A stretch of 64,000 bases of DNA from JAGVSR01 sp964589785 (GCA_964589785.1 CAZPUQ010000004.1:62001-126000), one strand, 5' to 3'; positions 51,255-60,290 are shown, numbered from the stretch's first letter. The notes: generated from the sequence alone by a model not told the origin. Program-made: numbers and translations.

Positions 51255-52988
51255 TCAAACCGCCGCCAGCGCCACGTCGGCGTGGAACGTGTTGCCCGCG
51301 GTCGTTGCCTTGACGACGCCGGCGCGGATGACGAAGTCGCCGAAGTGCTCGCCGTCGTGGCGCTCGCGGGCGTAGCGCTTGAAGAGCGGCTCCAAGAGCT
51401 TCAGGATCTGCTCGTGGGTCACGTCCTGGGCGTAGAGCTTGGACAGCCGCGAGCCGTCGAACGCCGCGCCGAGATAGAGGTTGTAGAGCCCGGGCGAGCG
51501 CCCGACGAGCCCGATCTCCGCCAGATACGGCCGCGCGCAGCCGTTCGGGCAGCCCGTCATGCGGATGACGATGTCCTCTTCACGAAGACCGGCGGCGTCG
51601 AGACCGTCTTCCAGAGCCGTCACGAGGTCGGGCAGATAGCGCTCGCTCTCGGCAAGCGCCAGCGCGCAGGTCGGCAGCGCCACGCACGCCATCGCATTGC
51701 GGCGCAGTCCCGACGAGGTTGCAATCGCGACGCCGTGCCGCTCGAGCAGCGCCTCGATCTTCGGCTTCGCCTTGGGCGCGATGTTGGCGATGACGAGGTT
51801 CTGGTTGGCGGTCACGACGAAATCGACGCCGCCGGCCGTCGCGATCTCGCGCAGCGCGGTGCGAAGCTGCGTCGCGGCCGTGTCCTTCACCCGCCCGTTC
51901 TCGATGTAGAGCGTCAGGTGCCACTTTTTCTCGGACGCCTTGCCGTCGAGCGTCTGGCGCCAGCCGATAGGGTCGTTCGTCGACGTGAACGTGAAGGGGC
52001 GCGGCGCGCCGAGCTTGAAGCCGAGCCGCTTCTCCACCTCGGCGCGAAACGCCTCGAGGCCGACGCGCTCGATCGTATACTTGAGGCGCGCATTCTTGCG
52101 CAGCGCGCGGTTGCCCCAGTCGCGCTGGACGGTCACCACCTTCTCGGCGACGGCGATGGCCTCTTCGGGCCGGCAGAAGCCCATGAGGTCGGCCGTGCGC
52201 GGGAACGTATCGGTCTCGCCGTGGGTCATGCCCATGCCGCCCCCGACCGTCACGTTCCAGCCGGCAATCTCGCCCTTCTCGACGATGGCGATGAAGCCGA
52301 GGTCGTGGGCGTAGATATCGACGTCGTTGTCGGGCGGCACGGCGAGCACGATCTTGAACTTCCGCGGCAGGTAGTGCGTGCCGTAGATGGGCTCGCTGTC
52401 GGGCTCCGCCTCTCCCGACCCCTCGATGACCTTCTCGTCGTCGAGCCAGATCTCGTGATAGGCCCCCGTGCGCGGCCGCAAGTGCTCGCTCAAGGCCTTG
52501 GCGAGCGTCTCCGCTTGCCGGTGGGTCTTCGACAGGAACGGGTGCGAGGCCGACACCACGTTGCGGTTGACGTCGCCGCACGCCGCGATGGTGTCGATGC
52601 AGGCGGCGTTGATCGCCTGCATGGTGCGGCGCAGGTTCGACTTGATGACGCCGTGATACTGGAACGTCGCCCGCGTCGTCAGCCGCAGCGTGCCGTTGGC
52701 GTAGGTGCCGGCGATGTCGTCGAGCCGCAGCCACTGGTCCGGCTTCACGACGCCGCCCGGCAGGCGCAGGCGGATCATGAACGAGTAGGCCTTCTCGAGC
52801 TTCTTTTTCGCCCGCTCGCCGCGCACGTCGCGGTCGTCCTGCATGTAGGAGCCGTGGAACTTCAGGAGCTGCGTATCGTCGTCGGCGATCGCGCCCGTCT
52901 CCACATGCGTCAGTCCCTCCGCGATCCCGCCGCGCAGGAACCGGCTGTTCTCCTTGATGGTCTCGTTCTTAGATCGGGTCTCGGTCAT
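51255..52988 (-). CDS. cysI: sulfite reductase hemoprotein (beta) subunit
   Basis: A 577-aa siroheme/4Fe-4S enzyme reducing sulfite to sulfide with six electrons. The four cluster cysteines are Cys435 and Cys441 (CVALPTC) and Cys480 and Cys484 (GCPNGC). N-terminal half motifs FQYHGVIKSNLRRTMQAIN and CGDVNRNVV are typical of NADPH-dependent CysI. A GGAGAAG site sits before the ATG at 52988. It is the last gene of cobA-cysJ-cysI and is convergent with the cNMP protein. Confidence 0.96.
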   Translation of the reverse strand: MTETRSKNETIKENSRFLRGGIAEGLTHVETGAIADDDTQLLKFHGSYMQDDRDVRGERAKKKLEKAYSFMIRLRLPGGVVKPDQWLRLDDIAGTYANGTLRLTTRATFQYHGVIKSNLRRTMQAINAACIDTIAACGDVNRNVVSASHPFLSKTHRQAETLAKALSEHLRPRTGAYHEIWLDDEKVIEGSGEAEPDSEPIYGTHYLPRKFKIVLAVPPDNDVDIYAHDLGFIAIVEKGEIAGWNVTVGGGMGMTHGETDTFPRTADLMGFCRPEEAIAVAEKVVTVQRDWGNRALRKNARLKYTIERVGLEAFRAEVEKRLGFKLGAPRPFTFTSTNDPIGWRQTLDGKASEKKWHLTLYIENGRVKDTAATQLRTALREIATAGGVDFVVTANQNLVIANIAPKAKPKIEALLERHGVAIATSSGLRRNAMACVALPTCALALAESERYLPDLVTALEDGLDAAGLREEDIVIRMTGCPNGCARPYLAEIGLVGRSPGLYNLYLGAAFDGSRLSKLYAQDVTHEQILKLLEPLFKRYARERHDGEHFGDFVIRAGVVKATTAGNTFHADVALAAV

Positions 52989-53015
52989 GATCTTCTCCGG
53001 CCCCCCGGCCATTTC

Positions 53016-53046
53016 CCCCGCTCCCCGTGAGGAACGGGGAGAGGGG
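53016..53046. repeat. palindromic repeat in the cysJ-cysI gap
   Basis: 13-bp arms CCCCGCTCCCCGT and ACGGGGAGAGGGG (one mismatch) with a 5-base loop lie in the 64-bp intercistronic gap. The element belongs to the same family as those at 5525, 27795 and 63343 and has no T-run. Confidence 0.75.
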
Positions 53047-53052
53047 ACGTTC

Positions 53053-54843
53053 TCAGTAGACGTCGCGCTGGTAGCGGCCGGCCTTGCCGAGCTCCTTGAG
53101 CTTCTGGCGGCCGGCCTCCTCGTCGCCCTTCAGCGGCCCGGCGAGGATCTTCACGAGCGTGCTGTCGACGTCCTTGGCCATGCCCTTCTCGTCGCCGCAC
53201 ACGTAGAGGTGGGCGCCGTCCTCGAGCCAGGCCAGGATGTCGTCGCGCTGCTGCCACAGCCGATGCTGGACGTAGATCTTCTCCGGCTGGTCACGCGAGA
53301 AGGCGACGTCGATGCGCGACAGGGCCCCCGACGCCAGGTGATCCTGCCATTCGAGCTGATACAGGAAGTCGTTCGTGAAGTTGCGCTCGCCGAAGAAGAG
53401 CCAGCTCCTGCCCTTGGCCCCGGTCTCGATGCGCTCCTCGATGAAACCGCGATAGGGGGCGACACCCGTCCCTGCGCCGATCATGATGATGGGGTGGCTG
53501 CCGTCGGCGGGCAGCGCGAAATGCCGGTTCGCCTTGACGTAGACGCGGACCGCGTCGCCGACCTTGCGCCGGTCGGCAAAGTAGGTCGAGGCGACGCCGC
53601 CGCGCTTGCGGCCGTGGCTCTCCCAGCGCACGGCTCCGATGAGCAGATGCGCTTCCCCCGGATGGGCCTTGAGGCTCGACGCCACCGAATAGAGCCGGCC
53701 CGGCAGCGGGCGCAAAAGACCGAGAAGCTGGTCTGGGCTCAACTTCTCGGGGAAGGCGGCCAGAAAATCGACGAGCTGACGGTCGCTTGAGAATTTCGCC
53801 AGCGCGTCGCCGTCGAGAAGCCGGGCGGCGTCCGTGCGGCCCGTCAGCTTAGCGTAGGCGTCGACCGTAGCACGCGACAGGGTGGTGATGTCGAAGCCCT
53901 TGGCGATCCTGAGGACGAGCGCGGCATCGCCGTCGAGGCCGACCGCACGCGCCACGTCGGCGGCGAGCGCCGTATCGTTCTCCGGCAGCACGCCGATGGC
54001 GGCCCCCGGCTCGTAGGCGAAGCCGTCGGCGCCGACGGCCAGCTCCACATGCCAGGTCTCGCGCGAGGATCCCGTGCCGTTGAGGTTGACAAGGGCCGCG
54101 ATCTCCCCTTCGCACGGGCTCTCGGCGGTGTAGAGCGGCTCGGCCGGCTCCTCGTCCGGCGCCGCGCCCTTGAAATCGACGTGCACGACGGTGGCGGACG
54201 GCGCGTCGATAGCGGGCGAGAACTTCTCCAGCACGGCGTCGGTCCAGGCCGCGGCGGCCTTGGCGTAATCGAGATCGAGGTCGATGCGGTCGGCGATGCG
54301 GACGGCGCCGAGCTCGGCGAGCCGCGCGTCGATCTTCCGGCCCGTCTCGCAGAAGTTCACATACGCGGTGTCGCCAAGCGCCAGGACGGCATAGCGCACG
54401 CCGTCGAGCCGCGGGGCCTTGTCGCTCATCAGATCCTTGTAGAAGTCGACGGCGCGCTGCGGCGGATCGCCCTCGCCCCACGTCGAGATGTAGACTGCGA
54501 GGTTCTTCGCCTTCGCGAGTGCGGCGACGTCCGTGTCGCTCATATCGACGACCTTGGCATCGCAGTTGAGCTTCACCGCCGATTTCTTCGCCTTGAACGC
54601 CAGTGCCTCGGCATTGCCGCTCTCGCTGCCGTAAAGGATCGTGAGCGGCACGCGCGGGCGCTGCGCAGGTACGGCCTGCACGGCCGCGGCGGCACCCGCA
54701 CCCTGCGCCGCATCGAGACCTGCGAGGAAGCCGGACAGCCAGCTCCGCTGCAGCGGCGTCGAGCGCTGCACGAGCTGATTGAGAAACGCCAGGTCCTCGG
54801 CATTGAAGGGGGCGTTCTTGGGCAAGGGAGGTAGGTTGGCCAC
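53053..54843 (-). CDS. cysJ: sulfite reductase (NADPH) flavoprotein (alpha) subunit
   Basis: A 596-aa electron-transfer flavoprotein. Order: N-terminal helical extension, flavodoxin/FMN domain (about 70-215, LTILYGSESGNAEALAFKAKK), FAD-binding domain, and NADPH-binding domain (IIMIGAGTGVAPYRGFIEER; SWLFFGERNFTNDFLYQ; LYVCGDEKGMAKDVD). It passes electrons from NADPH to CysI. The start is GTG at 54843 with AAGGAG upstream, chosen because the in-frame extension runs into cobA. Between cobA and cysJ there is a 23-bp gap. Confidence 0.95.
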   Translation of the reverse strand: MANLPPLPKNAPFNAEDLAFLNQLVQRSTPLQRSWLSGFLAGLDAAQGAGAAAAVQAVPAQRPRVPLTILYGSESGNAEALAFKAKKSAVKLNCDAKVVDMSDTDVAALAKAKNLAVYISTWGEGDPPQRAVDFYKDLMSDKAPRLDGVRYAVLALGDTAYVNFCETGRKIDARLAELGAVRIADRIDLDLDYAKAAAAWTDAVLEKFSPAIDAPSATVVHVDFKGAAPDEEPAEPLYTAESPCEGEIAALVNLNGTGSSRETWHVELAVGADGFAYEPGAAIGVLPENDTALAADVARAVGLDGDAALVLRIAKGFDITTLSRATVDAYAKLTGRTDAARLLDGDALAKFSSDRQLVDFLAAFPEKLSPDQLLGLLRPLPGRLYSVASSLKAHPGEAHLLIGAVRWESHGRKRGGVASTYFADRRKVGDAVRVYVKANRHFALPADGSHPIIMIGAGTGVAPYRGFIEERIETGAKGRSWLFFGERNFTNDFLYQLEWQDHLASGALSRIDVAFSRDQPEKIYVQHRLWQQRDDILAWLEDGAHLYVCGDEKGMAKDVDSTLVKILAGPLKGDEEAGRQKLKELGKAGRYQRDVY

Positions 54844-54866
54844 GAGGTCTCTCTCCTTAGAGCCTT

Positions 54867-55712
54867 TTAGAGCCTTGCGAGGGCGTCGGACGCGGTTGCC
54901 GCAAGCGGGGCCCCGTCCGTGCGGGCCAAGGGCGCGCTGTAGACGTTCACCTTGTCGGGCATGGTGAGGTTGGCGTCGCTCCACGCGAGCCCGCCCAGGA
55001 TGATGGCTGGTCCGGCGATGCCGAAGGCGGCAATGGCATCGACGAGATCGCGCAGCGTGGTGGCGACGGCGAGCTCGTTCGGGCGCGTGCCATTCTCCAC
55101 GATGACGATCGGCAGGTCGGAGTCGGCGCCGGCGGCGAGGAGCTTCTGCCGCAGGCTGCGCGCGGTGCGCACCCCCATGTAGATCGCGAATGCCTGACGC
55201 GGCTCGGCAAGCGCCTTCCAGTCGAGCTCCGGCTCGCCCTCGGCCGTCGCGCCTGTGACGAGCGAGAAGCGGCGCACGCTTTCGCGCAGCGTGAGCGGCA
55301 GGGCGATGCTCGCTGCGCACGCGTGTGCGGCCGTGATGCCGGGCACGATCTCGACTTCGAGGCCGGCCGCGCGCACGGCGGCGATCTCGTCCGCCGCGCG
55401 GCCGAACACGAAGCCGTCGCCGCCCTTGAGGCGCGCCACCCGGCGGCCGTTCAGCGCTTCCCTGACGAGGATGCGGTTGATCTCGGCCTGCGCCGTCGAG
55501 GGCCCGCCGGGCTCCTTGCCGACGGCGATGACGCTCGCCTCGGGCCGCGCGAAGGCCAGCACGCCCTCGCCGACGAGCCGGTCCACAACCAGCACGTCGG
55601 CTTCGCCGATGTGCTTGACCGCACGCACGGTCAGAAGATCGGGACTACCCGGACCACATCCGATGAGCACGACGCGGCCCGCCGTCGTTCCCGCCGCATT
55701 GGAGCCTGCCAT
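54867..55712 (-). CDS. cobA: uroporphyrinogen-III C-methyltransferase
   Basis: A 281-aa SAM-dependent enzyme making precorrin-2 (dihydrosirohydrochlorin) for siroheme, the cofactor of CysI. Signatures are VVLIGCGPGSPDLLTVRAVKHIGEADVLVVDRL, LKGGDGFVFGRAADEI, IVPGITAAHACAA and LPIVIVENGTRP. It is the methyltransferase part of CysG only; dehydrogenase/ferrochelatase activity must come from elsewhere. First gene of the cobA-cysJ-cysI operon. The same product also leads to cobalamin, which MetH needs. Confidence 0.95.
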   Translation of the reverse strand: MAGSNAAGTTAGRVVLIGCGPGSPDLLTVRAVKHIGEADVLVVDRLVGEGVLAFARPEASVIAVGKEPGGPSTAQAEINRILVREALNGRRVARLKGGDGFVFGRAADEIAAVRAAGLEVEIVPGITAAHACAASIALPLTLRESVRRFSLVTGATAEGEPELDWKALAEPRQAFAIYMGVRTARSLRQKLLAAGADSDLPIVIVENGTRPNELAVATTLRDLVDAIAAFGIAGPAIILGGLAWSDANLTMPDKVNVYSAPLARTDGAPLAATASDALARL

Positions 55713-56259
55713 TCGTTAACCTCTCTCCAGCGGCGCTGACGGCCGATCCCATCGCTTGGACGCTGCCACGCGAAGATGACCAATCCTCCAAAGCCGGGCC
55801 GGAAAATCAGCGGCGCCGCAAACCGCCGTTCGCGCGCCGCACCCCTTGGGTTGTCCGCGCGAACATATCACAGCAAAAATATGCTTCAAGTAAAAACAAA
55901 ATGGCTAGATCATGAGAACAATATTCCTATTTTAGGCATAGAATTGGGATTTTGTTCTGAAAACATCGCCGATCGAGGACCTCTCCGCCGCTGGATGGGA
56001 GCCGCCGGACTTCGCCCGCGCCGCCACCGGGTCTCAGGCCGTCTTATCGCCAGCTAAAGTTTTGCTAGGTCACACGCTTTCGTGACCCCAAGTGACTTGA
56101 TGTAGACGGCCTGATCGTGTTCTTAGAATGCATCGAGAGTGGCGTGAAGTGCCAGTCTTGGCGATGCCGGCACGGGAGAGCGGGCAGCGCCGAAGAGCCC
56201 CGATGGGGCGCTCGATCAAAGGAAAACGAACGAAAGACCGCATTGGAGGAACATTCATC
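55713..56259. other. 547-bp divergent region between cobA and pqqA, with an AT-rich segment
   Basis: Bases 55855-55955 are clearly AT-rich against the surroundings and are the likely cobA-cysJI promoter/operator area. At 56068-56087 an inverted repeat GGTCAC-N8-GTGACC precedes pqqA by about 170 bp and is a candidate pqq operator. Short frames here (for example 55776-56057) lack ribosome sites and are not accepted. Confidence 0.5.
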
Positions 56260-56349
56260 ATGAAAACCTGGACCAAGCCCGCCGTCCGCGAGCAGGAAGT
56301 CGGCCTCGAGGTCACCTCGTACCTGCCGGCTGAGATCGACGTCATCTGA
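56260..56349 (+). CDS. pqqA: PQQ precursor peptide PqqA
   Basis: A 29-aa peptide, the substrate for pyrroloquinoline quinone. It starts MKTWTKPAVREQEVGLEV. Glu17 and Tyr21, spaced E-x3-Y (EVTSY), are the two residues cross-linked by PqqE and processed to PQQ. A TTGGAGGA site lies just upstream. Typical PqqA length is 23-29. First gene of the pqqABCDE operon; two hairpins follow. Confidence 0.96.
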   Translation: MKTWTKPAVREQEVGLEVTSYLPAEIDVI

Positions 56350-56362
56350 GTTTCGGATATGC

Positions 56363-56424
56363 GGCTCGCCGCCATCCTGGAAGGCGAGCCCGATCTGGCG
56401 CGGCGGCCCTGAAACAGGCCGCCG
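56363..56424 (+). promoter_or_regulatory. two hairpins between pqqA and pqqB
   Basis: Stem 1 pairs GGCTCGCC (56363-56370) with GGCGAGCC (56383-56390). Stem 2 pairs CGGCGGCC (56401-56408) with GGCCGCCG (56417-56424), followed by TCGTCGTTTCC. No long T-run follows, so they would be partial terminators or mRNA-stabilising structures that keep pqqA message above pqqB-E, as found in other pqq operons. Confidence 0.55.
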
Positions 56425-56480
56425 TCGTCGTTTCCAGCGCCCGACCCCTCGGGCGTGATCGCTCAATTGCGTCGGATATC

Positions 56481-57413
56481 ATGCTGATCAAGGTGCTTGG
56501 GGCGTCCGCCGGCGGCGGATTCCCGCAATGGAACTGCAATGGCACGATGAGTGCCGGCGCGCGAGCCGGCAAGCCGGGGTTCAACGCGCGGACCCAGTCG
56601 TCGCTCGCCGTCTCGGCGGACGGCAAGCGGTGGGCGCTGCTCAACTGCTCGCCGGATCTGCGCCAGCAGATGGCCGCCACGCGGGAGCTGTGGCCGGACC
56701 CCAAGGGGCCCTTGCGCAACTCCCCGGTCAAGGCGGTCATCGTCACCAATGCCGACGTCGACCACATCATCGGGCTCATCAACCTGCGCGAAGGCACGCC
56801 GTTCACCATCTACGGGTCGGACCGCGTGCTGGCGACGATCAATGCCAACTCGGTCTTCAACGTCTGCAACCCCGAGATCGTCCCGCGCATCGAACTCCCC
56901 CTCGACCGGCCGATCCGGATCGAGGACCACGGCGAGGATCTCGGTCTCACGATCGAGGCCTTCGCCGTGCCGGGCAAGATCGCGCTCTTCCTGGAGGACG
57001 CCGCGGACGAGGCATCCTTCGGCAGCCGCGAAGGCGATACGATCGGGCTCAAGGTGACCGAGACGGCGACGGGCCGCTTCTTCTACTATATCCCTGGCTG
57101 CGCTGAGGTGGACCCGCCGCTGGCTGCACGCCTCGAGCGGGCGCCGCTCCTGTTCTTCGACGGCACGCTCTACACCAACGACGAGATGATCCGGCAGGGG
57201 CTCCTGAACAAGACCGGCGCCCGCATGGGCCACATCTCGATCTCCGGGTCCGACGGCTCGATCGCCGCGTTCAAAGATCTCGATGTGACGCGCAAGATCT
57301 ACGTCCACATCAACAACTCGAACCCCGTGCTCGACGACAACTCGCCCGAGCGCAAGGTGGTCGAGAACGCCGGCTGGGAGGTCGGCTTCGACGGAATGGA
57401 GATCAGGGTATGA
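56481..57413 (+). CDS. pqqB: PQQ biosynthesis protein PqqB
   Basis: A 310-aa metallo-beta-lactamase-fold protein. The start MLIKVLGASAGGGFPQWNC and TNADVDHIIGLINLREG (the DxDH-like metal region where true lactamases have HxHxDH) are PqqB hallmarks. It is proposed to hydroxylate or otherwise process the tyrosine during PQQ formation. Normal length (about 300). It overlaps pqqC by ATGA. Confidence 0.97.
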   Translation: MLIKVLGASAGGGFPQWNCNGTMSAGARAGKPGFNARTQSSLAVSADGKRWALLNCSPDLRQQMAATRELWPDPKGPLRNSPVKAVIVTNADVDHIIGLINLREGTPFTIYGSDRVLATINANSVFNVCNPEIVPRIELPLDRPIRIEDHGEDLGLTIEAFAVPGKIALFLEDAADEASFGSREGDTIGLKVTETATGRFFYYIPGCAEVDPPLAARLERAPLLFFDGTLYTNDEMIRQGLLNKTGARMGHISISGSDGSIAAFKDLDVTRKIYVHINNSNPVLDDNSPERKVVENAGWEVGFDGMEIRV

Positions 57414-58180
57414 CGGACATCGCGCTCAAGGGCGCCCGGCGCGCCGACGAACGGCTCTGGTCGCCTGCGGAGTTCGAGGCGGCCATCCAGGCCGTGGGCG
57501 CCGAGCGCTATCACGACAAGCATCCGTTCCATAAGCTTCTGCATGGCGGCAAGCTCAGGAAGTCCCAGGTCGCGGCATGGGCCCTCAACCGCTACTGCTA
57601 CCAGTCGGCCGTCCCGCGCAAGGACGCCGCCCTCGTCAGCCGCGTGCTCGACCGCGAGCTGCGCCGCGAGTGGATCCACCGCGTGCTGGAGCACGACGGC
57701 TACGGCGACGACGACGGCGGCATCGAGCGCTGGCTCGTCCTCACCGATGCGCTCGGCCTCGATCGCGACTACGTCCAGTCGATGCAGGGCGCGCTGCCGG
57801 CCACGCGCTTTGCAGTCGAGGCCTATGTCGCCTTCGTGCGCGAGCAGCCGCTGACCGTCGCCGTCGCCTCCTCGCTGACCGAACTGTTCGCGCCCAAGAT
57901 TCACAAGGAGCGCATCGCCGGCATGCTGGAGAACTACGATTTCATCGACGACAAGGTGATGGGCTACTTCAAGAAGCGGCTCGTGCAGGCTCCTGCAGAC
58001 GCCGATTTTGCGCTATCCTACATCAAGGAGCACGCCGCGACGCGAGCCGAACAGGAGGCCTGCGTGGATGCCGTGCGCTTCAAGTGCAACGTGCTATGGG
58101 TCCAGCTCGATGCGCTCTATCACGCCTACGTCAACGGCAACGTCCCGCCGGGCGCGTGGCGAGCGGAGGACATGACATGA
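57410..58180 (+). CDS. pqqC: pyrroloquinoline-quinone synthase PqqC
   Basis: A 256-aa cofactorless oxidase that closes the ring and performs the final eight-electron oxidation to PQQ. Conserved blocks are YHDKHPFHKLLHGGKLRKSQVAAWALNRYCYQ, RELRREWIHRVLEHDG, VEAYVAFVREQPLTVAVASSLTELFAPKIHKERIAGML and FDKxx-like FKKRLVQAP. Unlike Methylorubrum extorquens, where PqqC and PqqD are fused, the two are separate here with an ATGA overlap. Confidence 0.97.
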   Translation: MTDIALKGARRADERLWSPAEFEAAIQAVGAERYHDKHPFHKLLHGGKLRKSQVAAWALNRYCYQSAVPRKDAALVSRVLDRELRREWIHRVLEHDGYGDDDGGIERWLVLTDALGLDRDYVQSMQGALPATRFAVEAYVAFVREQPLTVAVASSLTELFAPKIHKERIAGMLENYDFIDDKVMGYFKKRLVQAPADADFALSYIKEHAATRAEQEACVDAVRFKCNVLWVQLDALYHAYVNGNVPPGAWRAEDMT

Positions 58181-58512
58181 CGACCGGTACCGAGTCTCGC
58201 GCCGCGCCGCGCACCCGCATCATCGTTTCCGGCGCGACCCGTCCGGCGATCCCGCGCTACGTCAAGCTGCGCCACGACGCCGGCCGCGGCCGCTGGGTCA
58301 TCCTGGCGCCCGAGCGCATCTTCAACCCCGACGAGATCGCCGTCGCCGTGCTGCAGCAGTGCGACGGCAACCGCTCGGTCGCCGAGATCGCGGCGCTGCT
58401 TGCATCCGAATACCAGGCCCCCGTCGATGTAATCCTGAAGGACATCACCGAGATGCTTCAGGATCTCGCCGACAAGGGCGTCGTCGACGAAAGCCAAACA
58501 CCAAGCCCCTAG
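58177..58512 (+). CDS. pqqD: PQQ biosynthesis chaperone PqqD
   Basis: A 111-aa peptide chaperone with the RiPP recognition element fold. It presents PqqA to the radical-SAM enzyme PqqE. The core (PRYVKLRHDAGRGRWVILAPERIFNPDEIAVAVLQQCDGNRSVAEIAALLASEYQAPVDVILKDITEMLQDLADKGVV) is complete. The N-terminal 25 residues are a basic extension longer than in most PqqD. Confidence 0.95.
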   Translation: MTTGTESRAAPRTRIIVSGATRPAIPRYVKLRHDAGRGRWVILAPERIFNPDEIAVAVLQQCDGNRSVAEIAALLASEYQAPVDVILKDITEMLQDLADKGVVDESQTPSP

Positions 58513-58527
58513 CGGAGTGCTGCTCCC

Positions 58528-59688
58528 ATGAACGAGGTCACCCCTGTTGCCACGTGTGCCGCTCAAGAGATCGCGCCGTCGTGCGCGCGCGCGCCCGTCG
58601 GCATGCTGTGCGAGCTTACCCACCGCTGCCCGCTGCAATGCCCCTACTGCTCCAACCCCACGGAGCTGGAGCGGGTCAACACCGAGCTGACGACGGCGGA
58701 ATGGCAGGACGCCATGCGCCAGGCCGCCGAGCTCGGCGTGCTCCAGGTGCATCTCTCCGGCGGCGAGCCGACGATCCGCAAGGATCTGGAAGACATCGTG
58801 CAGACCTGCACGGAGGTCGGCCTCTACACGAACCTCATCACGGCCGGCGTCACGATGAACCGCGACCGCATGATGCGGCTCGCCGATCTCGGCCTCGATC
58901 ACGTCCAGCTCTCCGTGCAGGACGTGGACGCGGAGAACGCCGACCGCATCGCCGCCTACAAGGGCGGCATGGCGAAGAAGATCGAGGTATCGAAGTGGGT
59001 GAAGGAGGCGGGGCTCGCGCTGACGATCAATGCGCCGGTCCATCGCCAGAACATCCACAACGTGCCGCGCATGGTCGACTTCGCCGTCGAATGCGGGGCT
59101 GGCCGCGTCGAGATCGCGCATGTGCAGTACTATGCCTGGGCGCTTGTGAACCGTGCCGCCCTGATGCCGACGCGCGAGGACTTCATGAAAGCCGCACGCC
59201 AGGTCGAGGAGGCGCGCGAGAAATACAAGGGCGTCATCGTGATCGACGCCGTCGTCCCCGACTATTACGCCAAGTATCCCAAGCCCTGCATGGGCGGGTG
59301 GGCCCGCGGCATCGTCAACGTCACCCCGTCCGGCCGCGTGCTGCCTTGCCATGCGGCGGAATCGATCACGCATCTCACCTTCGACAACATCAAGACGCGC
59401 CGCCTTGCCGACATCTGGCTCAACGGCGACGCCTTCAACAAGTACCGCGGCACCGAGTGGATGAGGGAGCCGTGCCGCTCCTGCTCGCGGCGCGAGATCG
59501 ATTTCGGAGGCTGCCGCTGCCAGGCGTTCGCGCTCACCGGAAACGCGGCGAATACGGATCCGGCGTGCTCGCTCTCCCCGATGCACGAGGAGTGGGCGAA
59601 AGTTGCAGAGGTCGAAAGTCACTCGGCCCCGCCGGAGTTCATCTACCGCCGCGTCGGCGGAGCCAAGGTGACCGTCGGGAGTGGCTAA
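58528..59688 (+). CDS. pqqE: PqqA peptide cyclase PqqE (radical SAM)
   Basis: A 386-aa radical-SAM/SPASM enzyme that joins Glu and Tyr of PqqA by a C-C bond. The radical cluster motif is Cys34-x3-Cys38-x2-Cys41 (CPLQCPYC), with LSGGEPT as the SAM-binding GGE. The C-terminal SPASM cysteines appear in KPCMGGW, RVLPCHAAES, EPCRSCSRREIDFGGCRCQA and DPACSLSP. Length is usual. It ends the pqqABCDE operon. Confidence 0.97.
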   Translation: MNEVTPVATCAAQEIAPSCARAPVGMLCELTHRCPLQCPYCSNPTELERVNTELTTAEWQDAMRQAAELGVLQVHLSGGEPTIRKDLEDIVQTCTEVGLYTNLITAGVTMNRDRMMRLADLGLDHVQLSVQDVDAENADRIAAYKGGMAKKIEVSKWVKEAGLALTINAPVHRQNIHNVPRMVDFAVECGAGRVEIAHVQYYAWALVNRAALMPTREDFMKAARQVEEAREKYKGVIVIDAVVPDYYAKYPKPCMGGWARGIVNVTPSGRVLPCHAAESITHLTFDNIKTRRLADIWLNGDAFNKYRGTEWMREPCRSCSRREIDFGGCRCQAFALTGNAANTDPACSLSPMHEEWAKVAEVESHSAPPEFIYRRVGGAKVTVGSG

Positions 59689-59891
59689 GAGCCACTGGTC
59701 GAGCCCTAGCACTCGGTGTAAAACACGGATCGGCTGAAATCGTCTCCGCCGTCGCAAGCGGAGTCGTTTCACCGGGTCTCGGGGTCCGTTCACCCGGGGT
59801 TCAGGTGGACTTTGGCAGAACAAAGCTGGGGTCGAAAAAATTGTGGTGCCGCAGCCCGTCAACCAGGATTGCGTGCCACCCTCTGGAGGAA

Positions 59892-60266
59892 ATGCAGATG
59901 ATGAAGTGGGTTATCGCCGCCGGTCTCATGCTGGCTGCTCCGTTCGCCGCATCCGCGCAGGATGCCGAAGCCGGCAAGGCCGTGTTCAAGAAGTGCGGCG
60001 CCTGCCACCAGTTCGGCCGTAATGCCCTGGGTCCAAACCTCGCATGCATCTCGGGTCGCTCCGCCGGCACGGTCGAGAGCTTCGCCGGCTATTCGGACGC
60101 GCTCAAGAAGTCGGGCATCACGTGGGATGACGAGAAGCTGCTCGCCTGGTTCGAGGCCGACGACAAGGTCGTGCCTGGCAACAAGATGATCTTCCCGGCC
60201 GGCGTGAAGGACGCGACGGATCGCGCCAACCTGCTGGCCTTCCTCAAGAGCGAGTGCAAGCAGTAG
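59892..60266 (+). CDS. class I cytochrome c (c2/c550-like), periplasmic
   Basis: A 124-aa protein with a signal peptide (MKWVIAAGLMLAAPFAASAQ) and a class I cytochrome fold. Haem is attached at Cys35 and Cys38 with axial His39 (KCGACH); Met99 in GNKMIFPAG is the sixth ligand. It resembles the cytochrome c2/c-550 and mitochondrial-type group. Lying just after pqqE, it could accept electrons from cytochrome cL of methanol dehydrogenase (the cH role), which is inference. GGAGGAA precedes the ATG at 59892, and a terminator follows. Confidence 0.9.
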   Translation: MQMMKWVIAAGLMLAAPFAASAQDAEAGKAVFKKCGACHQFGRNALGPNLACISGRSAGTVESFAGYSDALKKSGITWDDEKLLAWFEADDKVVPGNKMIFPAGVKDATDRANLLAFLKSECKQ

Positions 60267-60290
60267 CGCCGGCGTTTCCGCCAGACCTTC

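Noticed and set aside
51282..53030. A 582-codon + strand frame over cysI
   Set aside because: Antisense shadow; cysI carries the four cluster cysteines and is certain.
55776..56057. A 93-codon + frame between cobA and pqqA
   Set aside because: Spans GC-rich and AT-rich parts with abrupt change in composition and lacks a ribosome site; it is more likely regulatory DNA.
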